NCBI RefSeq assembly: GCF_000744605.1
Contig: NZ_JQMG01000001.1
Location: 1,984,001-2,048,000 of the forward strand
Direction: 5' to 3'
Source of the DNA: Methylotenera sp. L2L1
GTDB lineage: Bacteria; Pseudomonadota; Gammaproteobacteria; Burkholderiales; Methylophilaceae
Length of the DNA: 64,000 nucleotides
Numbering within the stretch: the first letter of the stretch is position 1; each line of letters starts with the position of its first letter. Shown one piece after another: positions 53,434-63,289 of the stretch. The position numbers were made by a program, and so were the translations under genes. The notes beneath the pieces are model-generated. The model saw only the letters and a program-made list of their open reading frames with translations. It was not told the origin of the DNA and ran no database searches.

Positions 53434-55029
53434 ATGTCTGAATTTATGCAAATTTCCCAAGTTAAGGCATTGTCTACAAAACTACTCTGGCGTTTCAGTC
53501 TATTCAATATTGTTTTGTTAATAGGTTTAATCATCTGGCTTTGGCAGGAAACCAAAACAATTAACGTGATACAGCCGCAATTGCCTGCGGATGGAAAACT
53601 ACAGTGCGTTTCTTACTCCCCTTATTATAACCCTGGGCAAACCCCGCTTAATCCGAATAGTTTTATTCAGCCAGCACAGATTGACCATGATCTTGCGGTG
53701 CTTTCCAAACAGTTTAATTGTGTCCGTATTTACTCTGTTTCTCAAGGGCTGGGCTATGTGCCAGAGGCGGCTTCTAAATTAGGGATGCAGGTTTACTTAG
53801 GTGCTTGGATAGGCTGGGTAGGGGCGAATAACGATAAAGAACTTGATCTGGCGATTAGTATCGCAAATAAGTATCCTAAAACGGTCAAAGCATTAATTGT
53901 CGGTAATGAGGTTTTATTACGTGGCGAACAGTCAGAAGCTGCGATGCAGGGGTATTTGCTAAAAGCACAGCAATTAACAGACGTGCCTGTCACCTATGCT
54001 GATGTGTGGGAGTTTTGGCGTAAACATCCTCAGCTTGAATCTAATGTAGATTTCGTCACTGTGCATATTCTTCCATATTGGGAAGATGACCCGCAATCGG
54101 TTGCTCAGGCAAATCATCATGTAGTGAATGTGATGAGCTTGCTTAAAGATACTTTTAAGAAGCCAATTTTAATTGGTGAAACGGGTTGGCCATCTATTGG
54201 TAGGCAGCGACAGGTTTCTCAACCAAGTTTAATTAACCAAGCAACTTATCTACGCGGCTTTTTACAGCTTGCGCATGATAACGGCTGGCAGTACAACCTA
54301 ATTGAGGCGATTGACCAGCCATGGAAGCGTGACCTTGAAGGTACGGTGGGTGGATATTGGGGGATGTATGACACAGCGTTAGCCCCTAAGTTTGCATTTA
54401 CTGGTGATATTCAGCCACGAAATGATATTGGGAGTATCGTGCTGGCAGGCTTGTTAGGCTTTGCCTTATTTTTAGGGTTGGCATTTTACTTTCATGTGCG
54501 GCAGGGGTATGTGAAACTAGGTTTTGCTGCGGCAGGTACCGTGTTTGGTGTATCAGCTTGGTTGCAAACTCAGTACTTACTCAGTGCGTGTCGAAACGCC
54601 TTAGAATGGACGACTTTAGGTGGTTTGGCTGTGGTTGGCTGGCTAATGGTGATCGGTTTAGTGTTATGCGTATGCCAATCTCATCAACGTTATTTATTGA
54701 TAGTAAAAACCTGTGCTTTTATATTGTTATGTGCGGCAATCAGTGCAACGGTTTTATTAATCGTTGATGGCCGGTATCGAGATTTCCCTATTAGCTTATT
54801 TGCATTGCCTGTTCTGCAATTATCATTTGCTTCAATGCTTCTTGATATAGACGTTAGGCTGCAACGTGTGCTTGCCTATGCAATGAGTGTAGTTTTAGTT
54901 ATTGCGGCTTTGTGTAGCGTTTACTTAGAGGCTTACAATGTGTCCGCTTATTATTGGTTGGTGCTTTGTGGCTTACTCGCAGCGGCGTTGTGGCCTAAAC
55001 ATCAACTTTCAACTCGTTCATTATTTTAA
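53434..55029 (+). CDS. Membrane-bound GH17 beta-1,3-glucan enzyme
   Basis: 531 residues. A membrane helix near 19-37, then a periplasmic GH17 domain: VGNEVLLR with acid/base Glu159 and IGETGWPS with nucleophile Glu249. About six or seven further membrane helices fill residues 330-520. GH17 enzymes hydrolyse or transglycosylate beta-1,3-glucans. It is a paralogue of the first half of the next gene (both contain a QPWK-(R/K)-(D/E)LEG...YWGM(Y/F)D stretch). Likely remodels the glucan made by that synthase. Confidence 0.88.
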   Translation: MSEFMQISQVKALSTKLLWRFSLFNIVLLIGLIIWLWQETKTINVIQPQLPADGKLQCVSYSPYYNPGQTPLNPNSFIQPAQIDHDLAVLSKQFNCVRIYSVSQGLGYVPEAASKLGMQVYLGAWIGWVGANNDKELDLAISIANKYPKTVKALIVGNEVLLRGEQSEAAMQGYLLKAQQLTDVPVTYADVWEFWRKHPQLESNVDFVTVHILPYWEDDPQSVAQANHHVVNVMSLLKDTFKKPILIGETGWPSIGRQRQVSQPSLINQATYLRGFLQLAHDNGWQYNLIEAIDQPWKRDLEGTVGGYWGMYDTALAPKFAFTGDIQPRNDIGSIVLAGLLGFALFLGLAFYFHVRQGYVKLGFAAAGTVFGVSAWLQTQYLLSACRNALEWTTLGGLAVVGWLMVIGLVLCVCQSHQRYLLIVKTCAFILLCAAISATVLLIVDGRYRDFPISLFALPVLQLSFASMLLDIDVRLQRVLAYAMSVVLVIAALCSVYLEAYNVSAYYWLVLCGLLAAALWPKHQLSTRSLF

Positions 55030-55053
55030 GATAGAAATTTTCAGCGTAACTTT

Positions 55054-57624
55054 ATGATTAAAAAATTTAAACGCTATTTAAGCCCATTTATTTTTGCAGT
55101 GGTAGTGGCTGCGATTCACTTTGGCATTTGGCATATTTCCAATCGTGCTCTACCGTTAATCAATGCACCTGATATTGTGAATGGCTTTGCATTCAGTGGG
55201 TTTCAAGAGGATCAAAGTCCGCTTAGAAAAGAATATCCGAGTGCGGCTGAGTTGGAAAAAGACTTGCAACTGCTCAAACCATTAACCAAACGTATTCGTA
55301 TTTATGGTGCGCTTGAAAATAGCGAAGTTACCGCACTAGCTTCTAATTTAGGGTTTTATGTGACTGCCGGTGCATGGCTTGGTAGTGATGCTGTTGCTAA
55401 TCAACGTGAAGTAGATGCGCTAAAGGTGAAAATTAAGCATTACCCAAGAATTGAACGTGCAATTGTGGGTAACGAAGTTTTGCTAAGAAACGACCTTACT
55501 CCAGAGCAGTTGATTAGTTACATAGAGGAAGTTCGCAAAACAACAAAATTGCCTATCTCTACAGCAGAACCTTGGCATGTATGGTTAAAGAACCCAGAGC
55601 TTGTGAAGCATGTTGATTATATTGCAGTGCATTTGCTGCCATACCATGAAGGCGTGCCCGTAGAGGCTGCCGTAGATTACTCGCTTAAGCGATATCAAGA
55701 GTTAATGGATGTTTATCCGAGAAAGAAAATCGTGATTACTGAAATTGGCTGGCCTAGTCATGGGCCAACTTTAGGTGCTGCGGTTGCGTCTGATGTGAAT
55801 CAAGCGCTTTTTGTGAGGGAGTTTTTAGCCAAAACTGCGCATAAGAATTACGACTATTACTTAATGGAAGCATTTGATCAGCCTTGGAAGAAAGAGCTTG
55901 AGGGGTGGGCAGGCGCTTATTGGGGGATGTTTGATGCTGAGCGCCATGAGAAGTATTCATTACAAGGCGCAGTGCCTAAAGATGACCGTTGGAAAGCGAA
56001 GGCGCTATGGGCTAGTTTGCTAGGGCTATTGCCAATATTCTTTATCGCTTATCGATTTAGGCATTGGGGCTTAGGGGCGCGTAGTTCAATGGCGGTATTG
56101 CTTCAAGCCTGTATTACTACGTTAGTGGTTGCATGGAATTTGCCTGGAGATTATTACTATACGATGAAAGACTTTATCGTATTAGTGGCATTGCTGATAG
56201 GCATGGGATTAACGTCAGCAGTGTTGATGATCTACGCGGTTGAGTTTAGTGAAGTGATGTTTAAAAAAGGCTGGAATCGTGCATTCAAACGCGCGAAGCC
56301 TTTGCCTGCTGAGCAGGAGTTATTTGTTTCTGTGCATTTGGCCTGTTATAACGAGCCGCCTGAAATGGTGATTACTACCATTGAGAGTCTGGCGAAGCTT
56401 AACTACACCAATTTTGAAGTGATTGTTGTTGATAACAACACTAAAGATGAAGCTAAATGGAAGCCATTAGAAGCCTACATGGCGAAGATGCCAGAGAATT
56501 TTAAATTCTTTCATTTGCCACAATGGCCTGGCTTTAAAGCTGGTGCTTTGAATTTTGCGCTAGACCAAACTAATCCTAACGCACAAGTGGTGGGTGTGGT
56601 AGATGCTGATTATGAGGTAACACCGGATTGGCTTTCTGATTTAGTACCACATTTCTTAGAGCAAAAAGTGGCTGTGGTACAAGCACCGCAAGCCCATAGA
56701 GATTGGGAGCATAGCTTCTTCCGAAGTATGGGTAACTGGGAGTTTGAAGGCTTCTTCCGTATCGGGATGCATCATCGTCATGAGCGTAACGCATTGATTC
56801 AGCACGGCACAATGACATTGGTTAGGTATCAGGCGCTTATTGATAGTGGTAAATGGTCTGAATGGTGCATTTGTGAGGATACAGAGCTAGGGTTGCGCTT
56901 GCTTGAAGATGGATATGAGCTACGTTATATCGATGATACTTTTGGTCGAGGTCTAACGCCTGCTGACTTTAAAGCACTTAAATCGCAACGTTTCCGTTGG
57001 GCATTTGGCGCGATGCAAATTCTTAAGCATCACATACCTAAGCTATTGGGAGACTCCACGTTGACATTCGGGCAGCGCTATCACTTCTTAACTGGCTGGT
57101 TTGGTTGGTTAGGCGAGGCATTGCAGCTAGGCTTTACGATAGGCTCAATTGGCTGGTCTATCGCGATGCTTTTATTTCCAGAAGATGCAAGCCTGCCAGT
57201 CTCCATCATGATTACTACCATCATTTGTTTCTTGGTGATTAAAGCAATCATGGGGCCGATGCTATATTTGAAAACGATGACGTGCAAATGGATTGATATT
57301 TTTGGGGCATCGGTTGCAAGCCTTGGTCTATCACATGCAATTGCCAGAGGTATCATCAGCGGGTTAATCAAAAAAGATGGCGTGTTTAAAGTGACGGCAA
57401 AAGGGAAGGGGCTTAATAAAACTACTTGGTATGATTGGGTTGGCCCAATACAAGAGGAGTTGTTTTTACTGAGTGCTTTAACGTTATGTAGCATTGCCAT
57501 GCTAATTACGCGCGGTATCAGCAATATTGATGCGCAAATATGGGTGGCGATGCTGAGTTTGCAATCATTGCCTTATTTAAGTGCTGTTGCTTGCCAAATT
57601 ATCAGTAAAAAAGAAAATGGATAA
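55054..57624 (+). CDS. ndvB: NdvB-like GH17-GT2 glucan synthase
   Basis: 856 residues. Membrane helix near 11-27; GH17 domain with Glu141 (VGNEVLLR) and Glu230 (ITEIGWPS); membrane helices near 330-420; cytosolic GT2 domain with HLACYNEPP, DADYEV near 516, CEDTE near 607 and QRFRW near 646; then more helices. This fusion is that of NdvB, which makes periplasmic cyclic beta-(1,3)-glucans. It lies 24 bp after the GH17 gene and overlaps the OpgB-like gene by 8 bp, so the three form a pathway operon. Confidence 0.9.
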   Translation: MIKKFKRYLSPFIFAVVVAAIHFGIWHISNRALPLINAPDIVNGFAFSGFQEDQSPLRKEYPSAAELEKDLQLLKPLTKRIRIYGALENSEVTALASNLGFYVTAGAWLGSDAVANQREVDALKVKIKHYPRIERAIVGNEVLLRNDLTPEQLISYIEEVRKTTKLPISTAEPWHVWLKNPELVKHVDYIAVHLLPYHEGVPVEAAVDYSLKRYQELMDVYPRKKIVITEIGWPSHGPTLGAAVASDVNQALFVREFLAKTAHKNYDYYLMEAFDQPWKKELEGWAGAYWGMFDAERHEKYSLQGAVPKDDRWKAKALWASLLGLLPIFFIAYRFRHWGLGARSSMAVLLQACITTLVVAWNLPGDYYYTMKDFIVLVALLIGMGLTSAVLMIYAVEFSEVMFKKGWNRAFKRAKPLPAEQELFVSVHLACYNEPPEMVITTIESLAKLNYTNFEVIVVDNNTKDEAKWKPLEAYMAKMPENFKFFHLPQWPGFKAGALNFALDQTNPNAQVVGVVDADYEVTPDWLSDLVPHFLEQKVAVVQAPQAHRDWEHSFFRSMGNWEFEGFFRIGMHHRHERNALIQHGTMTLVRYQALIDSGKWSEWCICEDTELGLRLLEDGYELRYIDDTFGRGLTPADFKALKSQRFRWAFGAMQILKHHIPKLLGDSTLTFGQRYHFLTGWFGWLGEALQLGFTIGSIGWSIAMLLFPEDASLPVSIMITTIICFLVIKAIMGPMLYLKTMTCKWIDIFGASVASLGLSHAIARGIISGLIKKDGVFKVTAKGKGLNKTTWYDWVGPIQEELFLLSALTLCSIAMLITRGISNIDAQIWVAMLSLQSLPYLSAVACQIISKKENG

Positions 57625-59167
57625 GGCTCGCTTGATACCAGCTAATACACATAATCCTTATTGGTCAAATTCACATCATCGTCATTTCATCCGTGGCGTG
57701 ATTCGATTTTTGACCTACCTCTGCGCATTTTTTCTGATGGCGATTGCTTATTGGATAGCTGATAATTTTGGTGAGCCCTCGCTTGAACAATTACTCTACC
57801 ATGCGCAGTTTGGTATGGGCGGGCTGGTTGATACAGATGCTGCTGTGATTAAAAGCTTTTTGGTTTGGTGCGTTGCGCTACCAATATTAGGCTCGCTACT
57901 GCTGGTATTGATTGAGTACTCAATCGCATTGTTTATAACGCATGGGTCTACTCATTGGTTAACTAAACCAGCTCGGCTGGCTAATATCCATTTTATCAAG
58001 GTGTTTTATTGGTTTATTGGGCATCGGGCACCCTTATATGCATTGACGGCTGCAGCAGTGTATTTTGGGATTCAGTTTTCTGTCACGATATTTCTGCATA
58101 ATCTATTTGGTAAAGATTATTTTGCAGCGCACTACCTTAATCCAATAGCCGTAAAAGTAGAGGCTGTACAACCTAAAAACTTAGTGCTGATTTATGTAGA
58201 AAGCCTCGAGAACTCTTATAAAGAACCTAAGTTGTTTGGTAAAAATCTATTAAGCAGTTTAGATCATTTAAAAGGCTTAAGTTTTACAGATTATAAAAAA
58301 GCACCAGGCACATGGTGGACAATTGCCGGCATTACAGCAACGCAATGCGGGGTGCCGCTTAAAAGCGTCAGTTTGTATGATGGCAATGATCAAGGCGAGA
58401 AAATGAAGACTTTTCTGCCTAATGCAGTTTGCCTAGGTGATATTTTGCATGATGCTGGCTATCACAATGTATACATGGGGGGAGATGCACTCGGCTTTGC
58501 GGGTAAAGGCATGTTCTTTAAAGACCATCATTATGATGAAGTTTATGGTCGCGATGAATTAAAAGGCAAGCTGACGGATGCTGAGTTGAATTTTTGGGGT
58601 TTGTACGATGACCACTTATTCGCGGCAGCTAAAGCTAAGCTGATCGCACTGCATAAGAAACAGCAACCGTTTAACTTAACAGTGACTACGATTGACACGC
58701 ACGGCCCTGACGGACATATTTCCAGCTATTGTAAATCATTAGGTGTGAAGACTTTTGAAGGCATTGTGGAGTGCACATCAAATCAGGTTGCTGGTTTTGT
58801 GAAGTTCATCAAGAAAAGTGGTTATCTAAAAGATACGAATGTAGTGATTCTTGGTGATCATTTGGCGATGGAAAATCCGGTCAGTGATAAGTTAGACCGA
58901 GTAAAAGAGCGCCTTATTTTTAATCAATTCATTTCAAATAGCCATTTTGAGAAGAGTCGTAATTACATTTTGCCTTTTGATATGTTCCCTACCATTCTGG
59001 ACTTTATCGGCTTTAAAGTGCAGGGCGGCAAATTAGGCTTAGGCTATACTGCTTTTTCTAAAGAAATAGATATGTCACGCATGCCTGATTATGAAGAAAT
59101 GAATCAAGATTTACTCAATCAATCAGACATATACTTAGATCTTTGGAAGCGTAAAACCATACCTTAG
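57617..59167 (+). CDS. OpgB-like phosphoglycerol transferase
   Basis: 516 residues from ATG 57617; the longer frame from 57581 lies inside ndvB. Three or four N-terminal membrane helices, then a periplasmic alkaline-phosphatase-fold domain: LIYVESLENS, nucleophile threonine in PGTWWTIAG (about residue 230), DTHGPDGH and GDHLAM. These fit OpgB/MdoB and LtaS proteins, which move phosphoglycerol from phosphatidylglycerol to glucans or teichoic acid. Overlap with ndvB implies decoration of the NdvB glucan. Confidence 0.85.
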   Translation: MDKARLIPANTHNPYWSNSHHRHFIRGVIRFLTYLCAFFLMAIAYWIADNFGEPSLEQLLYHAQFGMGGLVDTDAAVIKSFLVWCVALPILGSLLLVLIEYSIALFITHGSTHWLTKPARLANIHFIKVFYWFIGHRAPLYALTAAAVYFGIQFSVTIFLHNLFGKDYFAAHYLNPIAVKVEAVQPKNLVLIYVESLENSYKEPKLFGKNLLSSLDHLKGLSFTDYKKAPGTWWTIAGITATQCGVPLKSVSLYDGNDQGEKMKTFLPNAVCLGDILHDAGYHNVYMGGDALGFAGKGMFFKDHHYDEVYGRDELKGKLTDAELNFWGLYDDHLFAAAKAKLIALHKKQQPFNLTVTTIDTHGPDGHISSYCKSLGVKTFEGIVECTSNQVAGFVKFIKKSGYLKDTNVVILGDHLAMENPVSDKLDRVKERLIFNQFISNSHFEKSRNYILPFDMFPTILDFIGFKVQGGKLGLGYTAFSKEIDMSRMPDYEEMNQDLLNQSDIYLDLWKRKTIP

Positions 59168-59329
59168 ATTCATTTTTTGCTTCATTTTAGAGCTTTATTT
59201 AAGCATACAGCTAAAGGGGGGGGTAGCTAAGGTGCTAGGGGACAGTATTGGCAATCTTAAGTCATTGGTTAAGTATCGTACTTTAGTTTGATTGATCCAG
59301 TTGATGAAGTGATTTTGAATGGTTGTGAT

Positions 59330-61018
59330 ATGAAACTTAGAACAAGATTTTTATTACTGATGACCTTGATTTTCATTGGTTTTATTTTTATTACTTGGAC
59401 TTTGTCTGGCAGCTTGATGAACAAACTGAACCAGCAGTGGGGCGAGCAATTTGCGCAGCGTCAGGTGATGTTTGATAAGTATCGCACCTTAGCACCGCTG
59501 ATCCGAGAAATTGCTTTAGCTAGGCAGATGGCTGCAGAGCCTGCCATTATCGAAATGGCATTACACGAGCACAATCCAGAAGTACAGAAGCGTGGCATTG
59601 CCGCCATGGAGAAGTATCGCTTTAATTTTCGTGATCATAGCTATTTTGCGGCTTTTGCAAACAGTGGCAATTATTATTTTAATGATGCTAAAAACCAATA
59701 CGCCAATAAGCAATTGCGTTATGTATTATCGCCAACCACTGCAAAAGATAAGTGGTTTTATGCCACCTTAGTCAGTGGTAATAAGTATCAGGTGAATTTG
59801 GATCCAGATGTTCACCTTAATGTCACTAAAGCATGGATTAATGTATTAATCACAAAAGATAATGAAACACTCGGCGTCATTGGGACGGGTATAGACCTGA
59901 CTGACTTGATTAAAGAAACCGTTAGCATTTATCAGCATGGTGTAGAGAATCTGTTTATTGATAAAAGTATGGCGATTCAATTAAATAGTGATCCTAAACT
60001 AATCGACTACATGACCATTGCAAAAGATGTCGGTCAGCGTATTAAAATCGATAAATTGTTAAGCAATCCTGACGATATTGAACGACTAAGAAAAACCATG
60101 CTTACGTTAGAAAATAATCCATCTGAGGTTGCAACTCTAAAGGTTGATTATAAAGGCAGTCAATATTTGCTAGGTGTAGCATTTTTGCCCGAAATCGGCT
60201 GGTATGACCTAACGTTGATGAACGACCAGAGTTTGAATCTGTATGATGACCTTTTAAAAGGTCACGTCTGGTTTGGTTTGGCACTATTGTCGGCATTGGT
60301 GATATTGGGATGGGCGTTGCATTATTGGATATTTAACCCTATATCAGCCTTACGTGCCTCTACAGATAAAATTGGTAGTGGCAACTTTGAAATTGATCCG
60401 CCTTTAACTGGCGCTGGTGAAATAGCGCATTTATCACGCTCATTTGAGCATATGGCACGCTTTGTAATTGATACCAATCATGAGTTAGAGCAGAAAGTTC
60501 GCGAACGTACTGAAGAGCTGCATCATTTGTCGGAAATGGATCCACTAACTGGTTTGCTAAACCGTCGTGGCATGATGGATCGGTTTGAAACCGAGTTTTC
60601 ACGTCAGTCACGTCAAGGTGGTTCAATGGGGTTGTTATTACTTGATCTAGATTTATTTAAAGCGATTAATGATACTTTCGGCCATGCTGCAGGTGATTTA
60701 GCGCTTTGTGAAGTGGCTAAGGTGCTGCAGTCTTCAAAACGCGGTTATGACTACGTGGCAAGATGGGGTGGGGAGGAGTTTCTCATGCTTATGCCAAATT
60801 GCTCACAAGATGATCTTATGATGGTCGCTGAGCGTATTCGTTTAGAAGTTGCCGCGCTTATTATGCAATCTGGCGGAGATGTGTTTCACTTAACAGTGAG
60901 TATTGGCGTACATCGCCCACATATTCCAGAGACTTTAGATACGATGCTTCAAAAAGTAGATAGGGCCTTATATGCAGCCAAGAATGAAGGTAGGAATTGT
61001 GTTCGACTCGTAGCATAA
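59330..61018 (+). CDS. Diguanylate cyclase with periplasmic sensor and HAMP
   Basis: 562 residues from ATG 59330. Membrane helix near 7-26, a periplasmic sensor of the Cache type to about 320, second helix near 322-345, HAMP, coiled coil, then GGDEF domain with active site GGEEF near residue 480. An RxxD inhibitory site (RGYD) lies exactly 5 residues before GGEEF, so product inhibition by c-di-GMP is expected. c-di-GMP would influence motility or the neighbouring envelope glucans. It lies 162 bp after the OpgB-like gene. Confidence 0.93.
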   Translation: MKLRTRFLLLMTLIFIGFIFITWTLSGSLMNKLNQQWGEQFAQRQVMFDKYRTLAPLIREIALARQMAAEPAIIEMALHEHNPEVQKRGIAAMEKYRFNFRDHSYFAAFANSGNYYFNDAKNQYANKQLRYVLSPTTAKDKWFYATLVSGNKYQVNLDPDVHLNVTKAWINVLITKDNETLGVIGTGIDLTDLIKETVSIYQHGVENLFIDKSMAIQLNSDPKLIDYMTIAKDVGQRIKIDKLLSNPDDIERLRKTMLTLENNPSEVATLKVDYKGSQYLLGVAFLPEIGWYDLTLMNDQSLNLYDDLLKGHVWFGLALLSALVILGWALHYWIFNPISALRASTDKIGSGNFEIDPPLTGAGEIAHLSRSFEHMARFVIDTNHELEQKVRERTEELHHLSEMDPLTGLLNRRGMMDRFETEFSRQSRQGGSMGLLLLDLDLFKAINDTFGHAAGDLALCEVAKVLQSSKRGYDYVARWGGEEFLMLMPNCSQDDLMMVAERIRLEVAALIMQSGGDVFHLTVSIGVHRPHIPETLDTMLQKVDRALYAAKNEGRNCVRLVA

Positions 61019-61165
61019 ACTTACTTAAGCAAACTAACTTCATGATTTTACTTAGTTACTGTTCATGAACAACAATAGTGCTGATAGTCTGCGTTGGCGC
61101 ATAATTCACCCACACGAACAAGACAGCCGTCAGTTCTAGAAAAACTTAAACTTTGGAGAAATATT

Positions 61166-61237
61166 ATGTGGACAACACCAGCAGCGACAGAAATGCGTTT
61201 TGGCTTTGAAGTAACCATGTATGTAATGAACAAATAA
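61166..61237 (+). CDS. pqqA: PQQ precursor peptide PqqA
   Basis: 23-residue peptide MWTTPAATEMRFGFEVTMYV followed by MNK and TAA. Glu15 and Tyr19 sit in the E-x3-Y arrangement (GFEVTMY) that is cross-linked to form pyrroloquinoline quinone, cofactor of methanol dehydrogenases. TTGGAG lies 7-9 bases upstream and a terminator 17-20 bases downstream, so it is a stand-alone unit. pqqB-E are not in the window. Confidence 0.92.
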   Translation: MWTTPAATEMRFGFEVTMYVMNK

Positions 61238-61253
61238 GTTTGTTCTACGAAAT

Positions 61254-61287
61254 AAAAAAACCAGCTAATTATTAGCTGGTTTTTTTA
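61254..61287 (+). terminator. Terminator after pqqA (bidirectional)
   Basis: AAACCAGCTAA pairs with TTAGCTGGTTT around a TTA loop centred near 61270, flanked by A and T runs, so it can also end the convergent uup transcript. Confidence 0.88.
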
Positions 61288-61322
61288 TTTCAACCTGTCG
61301 GTATTTTTCACTTAATGAGCGA

Positions 61323-63230
61323 TTAAGCTAAGCGTTTATCAAGCGCTTCCCAACGTAGCATTTTAGCTTCAATCTCTGCATCAATTTCAGTTAAACGTGT
61401 TTGTAGCGTTTTGACTTTATCAGGATCTTGTACGTAGATGTTAGCATCTGCTAGTGTTAAATTGATGCTGGTTTGTTCTGCTTCCAGTTTTTCAATCAAT
61501 GCTGGCATTTCATCTAGTTCTTTTTGTTCTTTAAAGCTTAGTTTGTTCGCCGTGCTTTTAGGCGCAACTTCTTTTGCCGCTGGTTTGCTAGATTGTGCTT
61601 TTGCTAGTGCTGCTTTATCGGCCTCACGTTTAGCGGTGAAACGTTGCCAATCATCATAGCCGCCGCCAAACTCTGTTAACACACCATTGCCTTCAAAGGC
61701 GATTACTTGTGTCACAGTATTTTCTAAGAATGCACGGTCATGGCTGACTAGGAACAGGGTGCCATTAAAGTCTTGTAATAGATTTTCCAGTAGTTCTAGT
61801 GTGTCGATATCTAAGTCGTTGGTTGGTTCATCTAACACTAATATGTTGGCAGGGCGTGCAAATAAGCGTGCTAATAGCAATCGGTTACGCTCGCCACCTG
61901 AAAGTGATTTTACTGGTGAGCGTGAGCGTTGTGGTGGAAATAAGAAGTCTTCCAAATAGCTAATGACGTGTTTGCGCTCTTCACCAATTTGTACAAAATC
62001 AGAACCCGGGCTAATGGTGTCAGCTAATGTGGCTTCTTCATTAAGCTGTTCACGCATTTGGTCAAAATAGGCGACACTTTGTTTACTGCCACGCTCAATA
62101 TTGCCGCTATCTGGCTCAATGTCTGCCAGTATCAGTTTGAGTAGGGTTGTTTTGCCGACACCGTTAGGACCTAGCAAGCCAATTTTATCGCCACGTAAAA
62201 TACGTGTGCTGAAATCTTTAATCAGTACTTTGCTGCCATAGGATTTGCTGACGTTCTCAAGCTCAGCAATCAGTTTGCCGCTGCGTTCGCCTACATCCAC
62301 ATTCAGTTTTACATTGCCTTGACGTTCGCGACGGGCTGCACGCTCTAATCTAAGTGCCTCTAGTCTGCGCACTCGGCCTTCATTGCGTGTGCGGCGTGCT
62401 TTAATGCCTTGGCGAATCCACACTTCTTCTTGTGCCAGTATTTTGTCAAACTTGGCGGCGTGCGTTTCTTCAACGGCTAATAGCTCTTCTTTTTTAACTT
62501 GGTAAGCAGTGAAGTTACCAATAAAGTCTGTAAGTTTGCCGCGGTCTAACTCTGTGATGCGCGTCGCTAGTTTGTCCAGAAAGCGTCGGTCATGGGTAAT
62601 AAATAACACGCTGCCATTAAAGCCGAGCAATAAATCCTCTAACCATTCAATCGCACTTAAATCCAAGTGGTTGGTTGGCTCGTCAAGTAACAGCACTTCA
62701 GGCTCTGCTACCAGTGCGCGGCCTAACGCCACACGCTTGCGCCAGCCACCTGAAAGTGTGCTGATCAATGCGTCAGCGTCTAAGTTTAAGCGGCTCAGTA
62801 CAGCTTCAACACGTGATTGTGCTGCCCAGCCATTTTGTGCATCTAAATCATGTTGTAGTGCTTGCATGTGCGTCATCAGTGCTTCGATATCTGCATCGGG
62901 CATGCCCATGTCATGGGTCACTTGGTGATAATCAACGAGGATTTGTTGCAGGTTACCTAATCCTTCTGCCACAGCTTCAAATACCGTATGTGTTGCGACA
63001 AGTTCAGGCTCTTGCGGCACATAGACCACACGTGCATTAGGCGCACGCCAAACCGTACCATCGTCTAGTTTAATCGTGCCGGCAATCGCTTTTAATAAGC
63101 TGGATTTACCTGCGCCATTACGGCCAATTAAACCTACACGCTCTCCTGCGTCTAGCTGAAATGCAGCGTGGTCGAGCAGGGCGTGGTGACCAAAGGCGAG
63201 GCTGGCGTTATCGAGGGTGATGTATGGCAT
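61323..63230 (-). CDS. uup: ABC-F ATPase Uup
   Basis: 635-residue soluble ABC-F protein. First ATPase domain: GLIGRNGAGKSSLLKAI, LSGGWRKRVALGRALV, LLLDEPTNHLDL. Second: GLLGPNGVGKTTLLKLI, LSGGERNRLLLARLF, LVLDEPTNDLDI. Between them a charged linker rich in R and E, and at the end a coiled coil (about 555-630) typical of Uup, which binds branched DNA and ribosomes. No membrane segments. It starts 60 bp before the rep gene end. Confidence 0.95.
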   Translation of the reverse strand: MPYITLDNASLAFGHHALLDHAAFQLDAGERVGLIGRNGAGKSSLLKAIAGTIKLDDGTVWRAPNARVVYVPQEPELVATHTVFEAVAEGLGNLQQILVDYHQVTHDMGMPDADIEALMTHMQALQHDLDAQNGWAAQSRVEAVLSRLNLDADALISTLSGGWRKRVALGRALVAEPEVLLLDEPTNHLDLSAIEWLEDLLLGFNGSVLFITHDRRFLDKLATRITELDRGKLTDFIGNFTAYQVKKEELLAVEETHAAKFDKILAQEEVWIRQGIKARRTRNEGRVRRLEALRLERAARRERQGNVKLNVDVGERSGKLIAELENVSKSYGSKVLIKDFSTRILRGDKIGLLGPNGVGKTTLLKLILADIEPDSGNIERGSKQSVAYFDQMREQLNEEATLADTISPGSDFVQIGEERKHVISYLEDFLFPPQRSRSPVKSLSGGERNRLLLARLFARPANILVLDEPTNDLDIDTLELLENLLQDFNGTLFLVSHDRAFLENTVTQVIAFEGNGVLTEFGGGYDDWQRFTAKREADKAALAKAQSSKPAAKEVAPKSTANKLSFKEQKELDEMPALIEKLEAEQTSINLTLADANIYVQDPDKVKTLQTRLTEIDAEIEAKMLRWEALDKRLA

Positions 63231-63289
63231 GAGTGACTTTCAAATTATTACTAATATATTTTAACTGCTTGTTTCTGATATACAAAATG

